This document shows positions 6,917 to 12,706 of a stretch of DNA of 13,123 nucleotides, piece by piece. The stretch's first letter is position 1; every line of letters begins with the position of its first letter. The notes below the pieces were generated by a model. The model did not search any database. It was not told where the DNA came from and saw nothing but the letters and a program-made list of their open reading frames with translations. The DNA is taken from positions 1-13,123 of the forward strand of contig CANDSI010000012.1 in NCBI GenBank assembly GCA_947388575.1. Reading direction: 5' to 3'. Origin of the DNA: an uncultured Mycoplasma sp. Lineage in GTDB: Bacteria > Bacillota_I > Bacilli_A > RF39 > UBA660. The position numbers and the translations under genes were made by a program.

Positions 6917-8377
6917 ATGAAATTATACATAGAGGCAATTAAACTATTATTTAATAAATTTATTCTTGGAAAAAATACTGGTATTGTCATAAAAGAATTT
7001 TCAGAAAGAATGGGAATAGTTTATATAAAACTAGCTCAAATGTTAGCAACTCAAAATTATGGTAATTTGTTTACAGAAGAAGATAGAAGAATGTTATCTA
7101 GTATATGTGATGATTCTAAAAGTATTAGTTATGATAAAATAGAAAATATATTAAAGCGAGAATATGGCGAAAGATTAAATGATATATTTGAATTAATTGA
7201 ACATGAACCGATAGGATCTGCTTCGGTATCTCAAGTTCATAAAGCTATACTTAAAAATGGTGAAGAAGTAGTAATAAAAGTAAAAAGAGAAGATATAACT
7301 TCAAGAATAGAAGAAGATATAGAGCAAATTAGAAAACTCATGTATAGATTTGGCAGGTTTATTAAATTTGGTAATTTTTCTGGAGGAAATCATGCTTTAG
7401 ATTTATACATAGATTGGATTCATCAAGAAATCGATTTTAGACATGAAATAGAGAATATTAAGGCATATCAAAATTTTGCCAATAGTGTTAATGGAAAGGT
7501 TTATGGAACTAAAACAATTAAAGTTCCTAAAGTATATGAAGAATATTCAACTGATAATGTAATTGTAATGGAATATATAAAAACACCTACAATTAATAAG
7601 ATGGAATTAACTTCTGATAATAAATCAAAAATAATGGAAGCATTAAATAGTTATATAAAATCTAGTTTTTATGCACTACTTAATGATAAGCAAGTAGTTT
7701 TTCATGGTGATCCCCATAGTGGTAATATCAGTATAGATGATAATGGAAATATATGTTTTTTAGATATGGGATTATTATGTGTTTTAAGTGAGAAAGATGC
7801 ACAATTAACTAAAAGACTATTTTTAACTGCATATTCCGGAGAATATGATAAATTATACGATTTGCTTATAGATTTTGGAAGATTGGACGATAAACAAAAA
7901 CAAACACTTAAAAATTTCTGCCAAAAATATTGTGAAGATGTTAAGACTAAAGATGTTACACATTATTTTGTAGATGTAATCAATGCTTGCTTGGTTTGTG
8001 AAATAAACCCTCCAGATTTTTTGTTTAGTATGGCTAAGGCTTTTGTTTGTTTAAATGGTATTAGTGGATTTGCAGATAATAAATTAACAGCTAAAGAATT
8101 ATTACAAGAACAGGTAGTAGAGTTTATGATAAAAAGAAGTTTAAATGACTGTAAAGGTTTAGTTATCGATAGTTTGAGAATAGCTCCAAAAGTGCTAGAA
8201 GGTACAATGAAATATGGTTTGGTCAGAACTATGGCTAAAACTGTGAATGATGAAAAATTAAGAAGTGATACAATGAAATCATTAGAAAATTTAAGAGAAA
8301 TGCTATTATTACTTAAAGCATCACTTGATTATGATGTGGAGAAGGAACAGTTTGAAAGCCAAAAAAGAAAAATATAA
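6917..8377 (+). CDS. ABC1/UbiB-family atypical kinase
   Basis: This 486-residue protein has the ordered landmarks of the ABC1/AarF/UbiB/ADCK atypical kinase family: a KxGQ-type motif at 38-41 reading KLAQ, an Ala-rich loop variant PIGSASVSQVH (98-108), the ATP-site Lys121 in VVIKVKRE, Glu in DFRHEIEN (around 177), catalytic Asp265 in FHGDPHSGN and the metal-binding Asp283 in FLDMG. Characterised members support quinone or lipid metabolism as ATPases or small-molecule kinases. No quinone gene is nearby, and the C-terminus is charged rather than ending in the usual membrane helices. The first residues (IKLLFNKFIL) are amphipathic. ATG 6917 has TGGAGTG 6 bases upstream; ATG 6899 overlaps the previous stop and has a poorer site. 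The Gly-to-Ala change in KxGQ is unusual. Confidence 0.9.
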   Translation: MKLYIEAIKLLFNKFILGKNTGIVIKEFSERMGIVYIKLAQMLATQNYGNLFTEEDRRMLSSICDDSKSISYDKIENILKREYGERLNDIFELIEHEPIGSASVSQVHKAILKNGEEVVIKVKREDITSRIEEDIEQIRKLMYRFGRFIKFGNFSGGNHALDLYIDWIHQEIDFRHEIENIKAYQNFANSVNGKVYGTKTIKVPKVYEEYSTDNVIVMEYIKTPTINKMELTSDNKSKIMEALNSYIKSSFYALLNDKQVVFHGDPHSGNISIDDNGNICFLDMGLLCVLSEKDAQLTKRLFLTAYSGEYDKLYDLLIDFGRLDDKQKQTLKNFCQKYCEDVKTKDVTHYFVDVINACLVCEINPPDFLFSMAKAFVCLNGISGFADNKLTAKELLQEQVVEFMIKRSLNDCKGLVIDSLRIAPKVLEGTMKYGLVRTMAKTVNDEKLRSDTMKSLENLREMLLLLKASLDYDVEKEQFESQKRKI

Positions 8378-8408
8378 AAATTAGTTGATTGATAAGGAGT
8401 TGATTATT

Positions 8409-8897
8409 TTGATTTTATATCATGGCACATCATATAATAATTTTCGTTCAATAGTTGGAGATGAAGAAATATCGGCTACAACTGATGAAAATTCTCATTA
8501 TCCCAAAGAAGGACACGCAAAAACTAGAAGGGGTTATGTTTATTTAACTGATTTACCTCTTGCTGCTTTGGAATTTGGTTCTAAATGTTGGTTAAATAGT
8601 TTTGGAAAAGATATGGAGCTTTTAACTATTATTAAAGTAAATGTACCAGATGATGAAATAGAACCAGATCCAGATGAAGAACTATGGCAATCCTCATCAG
8701 TACCAAATGCGAAATATTATCGAATCGATAGAGCGATTGATTATAATAATGAAGTTTGTGAAATTGCTTTTTTTCAATTTTCTGAATATCAAGCATGCTG
8801 TGATTATATAGATAAGAATGATGATACTAATATAAAATGGTCTTCAGATGATGATAAAATTTGGTCTAACGGTGATATAAGAATTATGGGGGAATAA
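8409..8897 (+). CDS. ADP-ribosyltransferase-like protein (TTG start)
   Basis: The 162-residue protein opens with MILYHGTSYNNFRSI and continues with GYVYLTDLPLAALEFG at about 42-57. A His in an HGTS strand, then a YVYLTD strand with an A-rich helix, is the pattern of ADP-ribosyltransferase folds (PARP, DarT and Tpt1/KptA relatives), with His5 and Tyr43 or Tyr45 as NAD-site candidates. Glu115 in NEVCEIAFF would fit the third position. The acceptor (protein, DNA or RNA) cannot be told. I chose TTG 8409 since AAGGAG (8394-8399) is 9 bases before it and the fold's first strand begins at once; a TTG at 8385 lies upstream of that site. It follows the kinase by 31 bases with no terminator between, so it is the third gene of region B. 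Confidence 0.62.
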   Translation: MILYHGTSYNNFRSIVGDEEISATTDENSHYPKEGHAKTRRGYVYLTDLPLAALEFGSKCWLNSFGKDMELLTIIKVNVPDDEIEPDPDEELWQSSSVPNAKYYRIDRAIDYNNEVCEIAFFQFSEYQACCDYIDKNDDTNIKWSSDDDKIWSNGDIRIMGE

Positions 8898-8924
8898 ATA
8901 CTTTTCACTATATTTTTAGTTATG

Positions 8925-8945
8925 AATAGAAATAAATCTATTTTT
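8925..8945 (+). terminator. Weak candidate terminator after region B
   Basis: AATAGA (8925-8930) pairs with TCTATT (8937-8942) across a 6-base loop and is followed by a T-run. The stem is short and all but two pairs are A-T, so termination would be leaky. It overlaps the next promoter's -35 region, so some read-through into the GRAM/PH gene is plausible. Confidence 0.35.
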
Positions 8946-8955
8946 ATGATATAAT
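8927..8955 (+). promoter_or_regulatory. Sigma-A promoter for the GRAM/PH-like gene
   Basis: A perfect -10 TATAAT (8950-8955) is preceded by TGA, giving an extended -10. A partial -35, TAGAAA (8927-8932, four of six consensus bases), lies 17 bp upstream. The -10 is 26 bases before ATG 8982. Confidence 0.68.
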
Positions 8956-8981
8956 TTTTATGAAAGAGAGGTAAGAATTAA

Positions 8982-9305
8982 ATGGCAAAGATAGAATTAA
9001 AAAATAACGAGCAATTATTAGGAGAACAACAAGCATCTAATGTAAAAAAGTTTATGTTTTTACCGCAAGCAAATCCAGGTAAATTATATGTAACTAATCA
9101 AAGAGTTATTTTTAAAGCTACACAAGGAAGATTATCATCTGAATTTGAACATAATTTAGATGAAATTGATTCTTTTTCAGTAGGTGTCGCAAGTGCTATT
9201 ACTTTATTATTAAAAAACGGTGAGTCTTACAAAATAACTGGTATGTTTAATAAAAAATTAATATCTAGTTTGCAAGAAGCTGGAATTACAAAAAAAGAAA
9301 AGTAA
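8982..9305 (+). CDS. GRAM/PH-like domain protein
   Basis: The 107-residue protein is a single small beta-rich domain. The strand-turn-strand GKLYVTNQRVIFKA is the hallmark of GRAM and bacterial PH-like domains, which bind membrane lipids or proteins. It is followed by a SSEFEHNLDEIDSFSV segment, a hydrophobic strand ITLLLKNGESYKI and a short C-terminal helix. There is no membrane segment or signal peptide, so it would be cytoplasmic, possibly docking to a membrane or partner. The partner and ligand are unknown. ATG 8982 has AGAGAGG (8965-8971) about 10 bases upstream. It has its own promoter and a strong terminator, so it appears to be a single-gene unit between regions B and D. Confidence 0.75.
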   Translation: MAKIELKNNEQLLGEQQASNVKKFMFLPQANPGKLYVTNQRVIFKATQGRLSSEFEHNLDEIDSFSVGVASAITLLLKNGESYKITGMFNKKLISSLQEAGITKKEK

Positions 9306-9344
9306 TAAAGACTATTTATGTTTAATTAAAATTAATATGAAATT

Positions 9345-9367
9345 CACTTCATTAGGAAGTGTTTTTT
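9345..9367 (+). terminator. Intrinsic terminator after the GRAM/PH-like gene
   Basis: CACTTC (9345-9350) pairs perfectly with GAAGTG (9356-9361) around an ATTAG loop, followed by six T at 9362-9367. It is positioned 40 bases after the stop codon and before the next promoter. Confidence 0.88.
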
Positions 9368-9411
9368 CTTTTATTTACAACGAAAAATCGTAATAGCAAA
9401 TAGGCCTAAAT

Positions 9412-9440
9412 TTGACTTTTTGTGCTAAATTTGGTATAAT
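9412..9440 (+). promoter_or_regulatory. Strong sigma-A promoter for the four-gene unit
   Basis: TTGACT (9412-9417) and TATAAT (9435-9440) are 17 bp apart, with TGG just before the -10 box. This is close to the full consensus plus an extended -10, so it should be strong. The -10 box is 27 bases before ATG 9468. Between the preceding terminator and this promoter, 9368-9411 shows nothing further. Confidence 0.92.
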
Positions 9441-9467
9441 GTAAGCAACATTAAGGGGGAATTTATA

Positions 9468-9932
9468 ATGTTATTAAATATTTATTTAGCAACAACAGTG
9501 GCTAGTGTGGCAATAGATTTTACAAAAACATTATCAACAAGAAAGAACTTATTAAAAAAGGGATATGTATTTTCTAGTGAGAAAAAACAAATGAATTTAT
9601 TTTCAACTATTGTAAATTTAGTTGCACCTGGATTTAATATGTATAATGCTTATAAACTTTTAACAACAGATGAACAAGAAGTAGAAAACGAATTATTAAA
9701 AAGAGGAACAATATATAAACCTGAAGAAAAGCCAAAATCATCAGTTGTTCAACCAGTTGTAAGTGCTTCAGAACAAAAAGAAGAACAAACTGTGTCAACT
9801 GCAAAGGTTAAATCTTATAAAGATATGACAATAGAAGAAAAAAGAGAATTTCTATTAAGACAACGTGAGAGAATAGTAAGTGATTTAACAGCTACTGATG
9901 AAGAGATTAATACTTTAGGGAGACAAAGATAA
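9468..9932 (+). CDS. Small membrane protein of unknown function
   Basis: I do not recognise a family for this 154-residue protein. Its start has hydrophobic residues 1-18 (LLNIYLATTVASVAI), a short basic loop (STRKNLLKK) and a second hydrophobic stretch at about 43-64 (NLFSTIVNLVAPGF). The remainder, from about 70, is polar and likely cytoplasmic, with a Pro/Ser/Val-rich linker at 85-105 and a charged helix rich in Glu and Arg at 120-154 (TIEEKREFLLRQRER) that could be a coiled coil. It looks like a membrane anchor or hairpin with a cytoplasmic tail. ATG 9468 follows AAGGGGGA at 9453-9460. Its stop shares the A of TAATG with the next start, so the pair is translationally coupled and may form a complex. 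Confidence 0.72.
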   Translation: MLLNIYLATTVASVAIDFTKTLSTRKNLLKKGYVFSSEKKQMNLFSTIVNLVAPGFNMYNAYKLLTTDEQEVENELLKRGTIYKPEEKPKSSVVQPVVSASEQKEEQTVSTAKVKSYKDMTIEEKREFLLRQRERIVSDLTATDEEINTLGRQR

Positions 9933-10279
9933 TGCAAATTAAAAATGTTAGGGAACCTAATGAGGAAGAAAAGGAAAGTATTTTACCAAAGTTAATTCTT
10001 TTGGGTGTTACAACTGCAATAGTAGCGAGCGTAATATACTTAATTACTTTTAATTCTATGGATATAGGTGAAAGTATGTATTTAGCAGGTAAAATTGCTT
10101 CTACAAAATCAGCTGCAGAACATGATATAATAGTTAAATTATTTGAAACAGTTTATGGTCGAGATTATATGTTAAATAAATTTGAAGGTGTATCTATTTC
10201 TGCTTTAGCGAGTATTATTGCAGAGGCGGCATGTGGAATAATATATAAAGCTCATAACACTATAAAAGGAATAAGATAG
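9932..10279 (+). CDS. Small membrane protein of unknown function
   Basis: This 115-residue protein has a charged N-terminus (residues 1-18) and one clear membrane helix at about 19-41 (PKLILLGVTTAIVASVIYL), then a soluble part. A second, weaker hydrophobic helix at about 88-104 (SISALASIIAEAACGIIY) may also enter or lie on the membrane. No catalytic motif is visible. It begins in a one-base overlap with the previous gene (TAATG), and its ribosome-binding site TAGGGAG lies inside that gene's end. The stop is one base before the next ATG. Position and size suggest it works with the upstream membrane protein, perhaps as a two-subunit assembly; the function is unknown. Confidence 0.7.
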   Translation: MQIKNVREPNEEEKESILPKLILLGVTTAIVASVIYLITFNSMDIGESMYLAGKIASTKSAAEHDIIVKLFETVYGRDYMLNKFEGVSISALASIIAEAACGIIYKAHNTIKGIR

Positions 10280-10280
10280 T

Positions 10281-10508
10281 ATGATAGAAAAAGGAAAGAT
10301 AATAGAGTTAGAAGACAATAATGAATACTATATAATTGATAAAATAGACTTAAAAGAAAAATGTTATTTATATATTAGTAAACTTGAACCAACAAATGGA
10401 GAAGATTTATGTTTTGTTGAGTTTAAAGATAATAGTGTTTATCCAATTTCAGATGAAAACATTATTAAAGAACTATATTTGATAGTAAGTAAAAAAGGAT
10501 GTGAATAA
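10281..10508 (+). CDS. Short acidic protein of unknown function
   Basis: The 75-residue protein has alternating charged and hydrophobic residues (EYYIIDKIDLKEKCYLYISKL), which suggest a small beta-sheet. It loosely resembles the DUF1292-type small proteins of Bacillota, but I cannot confirm that. There is no membrane segment. It starts at ATG 10281, one base after the preceding stop, with AAAGGA (10265-10270) about 10 bases upstream, and its TAA is one base before the next start. The regular packing shows it belongs to the four-gene unit. Confidence 0.66.
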   Translation: MIEKGKIIELEDNNEYYIIDKIDLKEKCYLYISKLEPTNGEDLCFVEFKDNSVYPISDENIIKELYLIVSKKGCE

Positions 10509-10509
10509 T

Positions 10510-11034
10510 ATGTTAAATTATGATATGAGTGAAAAAGAAGAATTTATGATGTTACTTCGTAATATGGAAAAAATGATGAGAGTGAATCCAACTATGTTAT
10601 TAAATAGTCCGGATTATGCAGAAAAAGTACAAAGATTTAATTCATTAGTAAAATTAGTACCTAGTTTTAATTTATCTAAAGAAGAAAGTGATGAAGTACA
10701 AACATTATGGACTTCTCTTAAATCACATATTGAAAAAAGAGCAAAAAAAGTTGAAGAAAAATCTCAATTGTCATCACAAGAATTATTAATTCAAACTCTT
10801 AAAGATATAATTCAAAAATGGGGAGAATCTTCAAGAGATGAAAAGAAAGCATTTATTGATGAAGCAAATAGATTACAATTGGATCCAAGTGTTATTGCTA
10901 AAATGACACCAGAACAAGTACAAGAATACAATGAACTTATGGCTACATTAAAAGGTTTAGCTGGTGTTGAGCAAATAAGTTTAGAAGAATATAGTGAATT
11001 GGAAAGTTCTGAACGTAGAAAATTTGGATTATAA
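10510..11034 (+). CDS. Helical protein of unknown function
   Basis: I do not recognise a family for this 174-residue protein. It is polar and mostly helical: a Met-rich opening (FMMLLRNMEKMMR), a middle helix near 75-100 rich in Lys, Glu and Gln (KRAKKVEEKSQ), and a C-terminal half with several DE/EE helix caps and a TPEQVQEYNELM helix. There are no cysteines, membrane segments or signal peptide. It could be a cytoplasmic partner of the two membrane proteins. ATG 10510 is preferred over GTG 10501, since the AAGGA site overlaps the previous gene's last codons and would be too near the GTG. It is the last gene of the unit and stops six bases before a long hairpin terminator. Confidence 0.7.
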   Translation: MLNYDMSEKEEFMMLLRNMEKMMRVNPTMLLNSPDYAEKVQRFNSLVKLVPSFNLSKEESDEVQTLWTSLKSHIEKRAKKVEEKSQLSSQELLIQTLKDIIQKWGESSRDEKKAFIDEANRLQLDPSVIAKMTPEQVQEYNELMATLKGLAGVEQISLEEYSELESSERRKFGL

Positions 11035-11040
11035 TATTAG

Positions 11041-11073
11041 CAATTATTTTGATAATTCAAGATAATTGTTTTT
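11041..11073 (+). terminator. Long-stem terminator closing the four-gene unit
   Basis: CAATTATTTTGA (11041-11052) pairs with TCAAGATAATTG (11057-11068) around a TAAT loop, giving 12 pairs with one G-U pair. Five T follow at 11069-11073. The T-run overlaps the -35 box of the LysR promoter (11072-11077), so the same inverted repeat sits directly upstream of that promoter. Confidence 0.85.
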
Positions 11074-11103
11074 GACATTAATATGATTTTATTGTATTAT
11101 AAT
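11072..11103 (+). promoter_or_regulatory. Sigma-A promoter for the LysR-type gene
   Basis: A perfect -35 TTGACA (11072-11077) is followed after 17 bp by TATTAT (11095-11100). A perfect TATAAT also occurs at 11098-11103 but with a 20-bp spacer. The TATTAT box is 25 bases before ATG 11126, as in the other promoters here. Confidence 0.85.
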
Positions 11104-11125
11104 ATACAATTTAAGGGGTGGTTAA

Positions 11126-11998
11126 ATGATTAATATAAGAGATAATATCCAAATTTATTATGATTTTTATATTATAGTAAAAGAAGGAAATATGACATCT
11201 GCTGCTGAAAAGTTACAAATAACAACTTCAAATCTTAGTAAAAGAATAACTAATTTAGAAGAAATGTTAGATTTAAAGCTACTTAATAGAACAAATAAAG
11301 GAATTTCTTTGACTTCTGATGGAGAGCAATTATTTAAAAGATTATCATTATCATTTGATAGTTTAGATTTAAATTCAAGCAGTATCGATGAAGAAGGAAC
11401 CATAGTTATAGGAACGACAAGAAACATAGCAGATAATATATTAGCAGAGCCTATTTGTAAATTTTATGAATCTCATCCAAAAGTAGAAATAAAGATTATT
11501 ACAGATAGTGCATCAAATTTAAATAACTATTTATTAGAGCATAGAATAGATGTACTAATTGATTATTTACCACAAATTAATTTTACTGAAAAAGATGGTT
11601 TTGAAATAAAATATTTTTCAGAGTTTAAAACTTGCTTTGCATGTAATAAAGAATTTTTTGAAAAAAGTGGTAAAAATATAAAATCATTAACTGATCTTCA
11701 TAATTATAATTTAATCATTCCTGGTAGTTCAAGAAGACGTCAAATGTTAGATGAGGTATTACAAAAAAATAACATAGTTTTAAAACCTAAAATGCAAATG
11801 CCAGATTCTAAATTGATGTATAAAATCGTACAATCTAAAGATTTTATAGGTTATTTTATTGAAAATGAGATTGAAGATACTGATTTAATTAGATTAAACT
11901 TAAAAGAAGAAATGCCTATAAATTCCTTTGGAATAGTATATTCTAAGAAAACAATTAATAAATTTGCTAGAGAATTTGTAGAATTAATCTCAAAATAG
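11126..11998 (+). CDS. LysR-type transcriptional regulator
   Basis: The 290-residue protein has normal LysR-type length. Residues 8-65 form the winged helix-turn-helix: FYIIVKEGNMTSAAEKLQ, TTSNLSKRITNLEEML, then the wing LKLLNRTNKGISLTSDG. Residues 91-290 form the periplasmic-binding-protein-like effector domain, beginning GTIVIGTTRNIAD, with hinge strands such as DVLIDYLPQI. It should bind DNA as a tetramer and respond to a small ligand that cannot be predicted. ATG 11126 follows AAGGGGTGG. The gene is monocistronic, in the same direction as its neighbours and without the usual divergent target, so its regulon is unclear; autoregulation or control of the flanking four-gene unit are both possible. 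Its last codons are also the left arm of its own terminator. Confidence 0.92.
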   Translation: MINIRDNIQIYYDFYIIVKEGNMTSAAEKLQITTSNLSKRITNLEEMLDLKLLNRTNKGISLTSDGEQLFKRLSLSFDSLDLNSSSIDEEGTIVIGTTRNIADNILAEPICKFYESHPKVEIKIITDSASNLNNYLLEHRIDVLIDYLPQINFTEKDGFEIKYFSEFKTCFACNKEFFEKSGKNIKSLTDLHNYNLIIPGSSRRRQMLDEVLQKNNIVLKPKMQMPDSKLMYKIVQSKDFIGYFIENEIEDTDLIRLNLKEEMPINSFGIVYSKKTINKFAREFVELISK

Positions 11999-12017
11999 TA
12001 GGGATTAATTCTTTTTT
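11981..12017 (+). terminator. Terminator embedded in the end of the LysR gene
   Basis: GAATTAATC (11981-11989), which is coding sequence, pairs exactly with GATTAATTC (12003-12011), plus a G-U and a C-G pair inside, then six T (12012-12017). The TAG stop codon lies in the loop. From here to the ECF-type promoter (12018-12098) is AT-rich sequence in which I see no gene or further hairpin. Confidence 0.85.
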
Positions 12018-12098
12018 ATAATTAAAAGGAAAGATAAATAGTAAATTGTCGCTAAGATTACATAATAAAAGTATGATAAATATGAGCGAGTGAAAAAA

Positions 12099-12125
12099 TG
12101 TAACCATCAAAAATAATTCCGGTCT
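12099..12125 (+). promoter_or_regulatory. Candidate ECF-type promoter for sigma/anti-sigma pair
   Basis: TGTAACC (12099-12105) resembles the AAC-containing -35 box used by ECF sigma factors, and GTCT (12122-12125) with the preceding CG resembles their CGTC-type -10, with 16 bases between TGTAACC and GTCT. No comparable sigma-A promoter is visible upstream. This suggests that the sigma factor activates its own gene, an inference from typical ECF practice. Confidence 0.5.
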
Positions 12126-12148
12126 TTATTAATAGGAAGGAGAAAAAA

Positions 12149-12706
12149 ATGGATGATGAAGAAATAATAAATTTATATTGGGCAAGACAAGAGAATGCTA
12201 TATCTGAAACAGATAAAAAGTATGGAAAATACTGTGCTTCAATTTCATTTAATATATTACAAGATAATGAAGAAGTTAAAGAATGTGTTAACGATACATA
12301 TTTGAAAACTTGGAATAGTATTCCTCCACAAAGGCCAAATATGTTAAAAATATATTTAGGAAAAATCGTAAGGAATTTGTCTATAAACCAGTATGAAAAG
12401 AAAAAGGCTAAAAAGAGAGATTATACACTAGAGGTTGCTCTTGAAGAACTAAATGAATGTATTTCATCAAATAGTGATGTTGAAAAGGAATTTGACTATA
12501 ATGAGTTAGTCAATATGCTCAATATTTTTGTATCAAAATTATCAAAAGATAAGAGAAAAATTTTTTTAGAAAGATATTGGTATCTATATTCGATTAAAGA
12601 AATTGCTCATAAGAATAAAATAAGTGAAAGTAATACTAAAACAATCTTATTAAGGATTAGAAGGCAACTTAAAGATTATTTGAAAGAAGGGGGACTATAT
12701 GAATAA
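12149..12706 (+). CDS. ECF-type RNA polymerase sigma factor
   Basis: The 185-residue protein has the two-domain layout of ECF sigma-70 factors. Region 2 is about residues 18-90, with the acidic core-binding helix QDNEEVKECVNDTYLKTW (38-55) and a basic helix ending in KKKAKKR. Region 4 is about 118-180, with RKIFLERYWYLYSIKEIAHKN and SESNTKTILLRIRRQLK as the helix-turn-helix that reads the -35 box. There is no region 3 or 1.1. It directs RNA polymerase to stress- or signal-dependent genes. ATG 12149 has AGGAAGGAG (12134-12142) 6 bases before it. The next gene starts inside it with an 8-base overlap and encodes its probable membrane anti-sigma, and the upstream ECF-like promoter suggests autoregulation. 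Confidence 0.92.
   Translation: MDDEEIINLYWARQENAISETDKKYGKYCASISFNILQDNEEVKECVNDTYLKTWNSIPPQRPNMLKIYLGKIVRNLSINQYEKKKAKKRDYTLEVALEELNECISSNSDVEKEFDYNELVNMLNIFVSKLSKDKRKIFLERYWYLYSIKEIAHKNKISESNTKTILLRIRRQLKDYLKEGGLYE

Noticed and set aside
351..8897. Whole region as a known anti-phage or toxin-antitoxin system
   Set aside because: HD, Nudix, nucleosidase and ART folds all occur in defence systems, but I see no recognisable named system, no antitoxin-like partner and no integrase or phage context. It is kept as a hypothesis only.
11167..11427. Minus-strand open frame inside the LysR-type gene
   Set aside because: It is antisense to the conserved helix-turn-helix of the LysR protein and has no initiation signal.
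12018..12098. Possible sigma-A promoter or tiny gene before the sigma factor
   Set aside because: TATGAT near 12072 lacks a properly spaced -35 box, and the only ATG frames run for a few codons before a stop.
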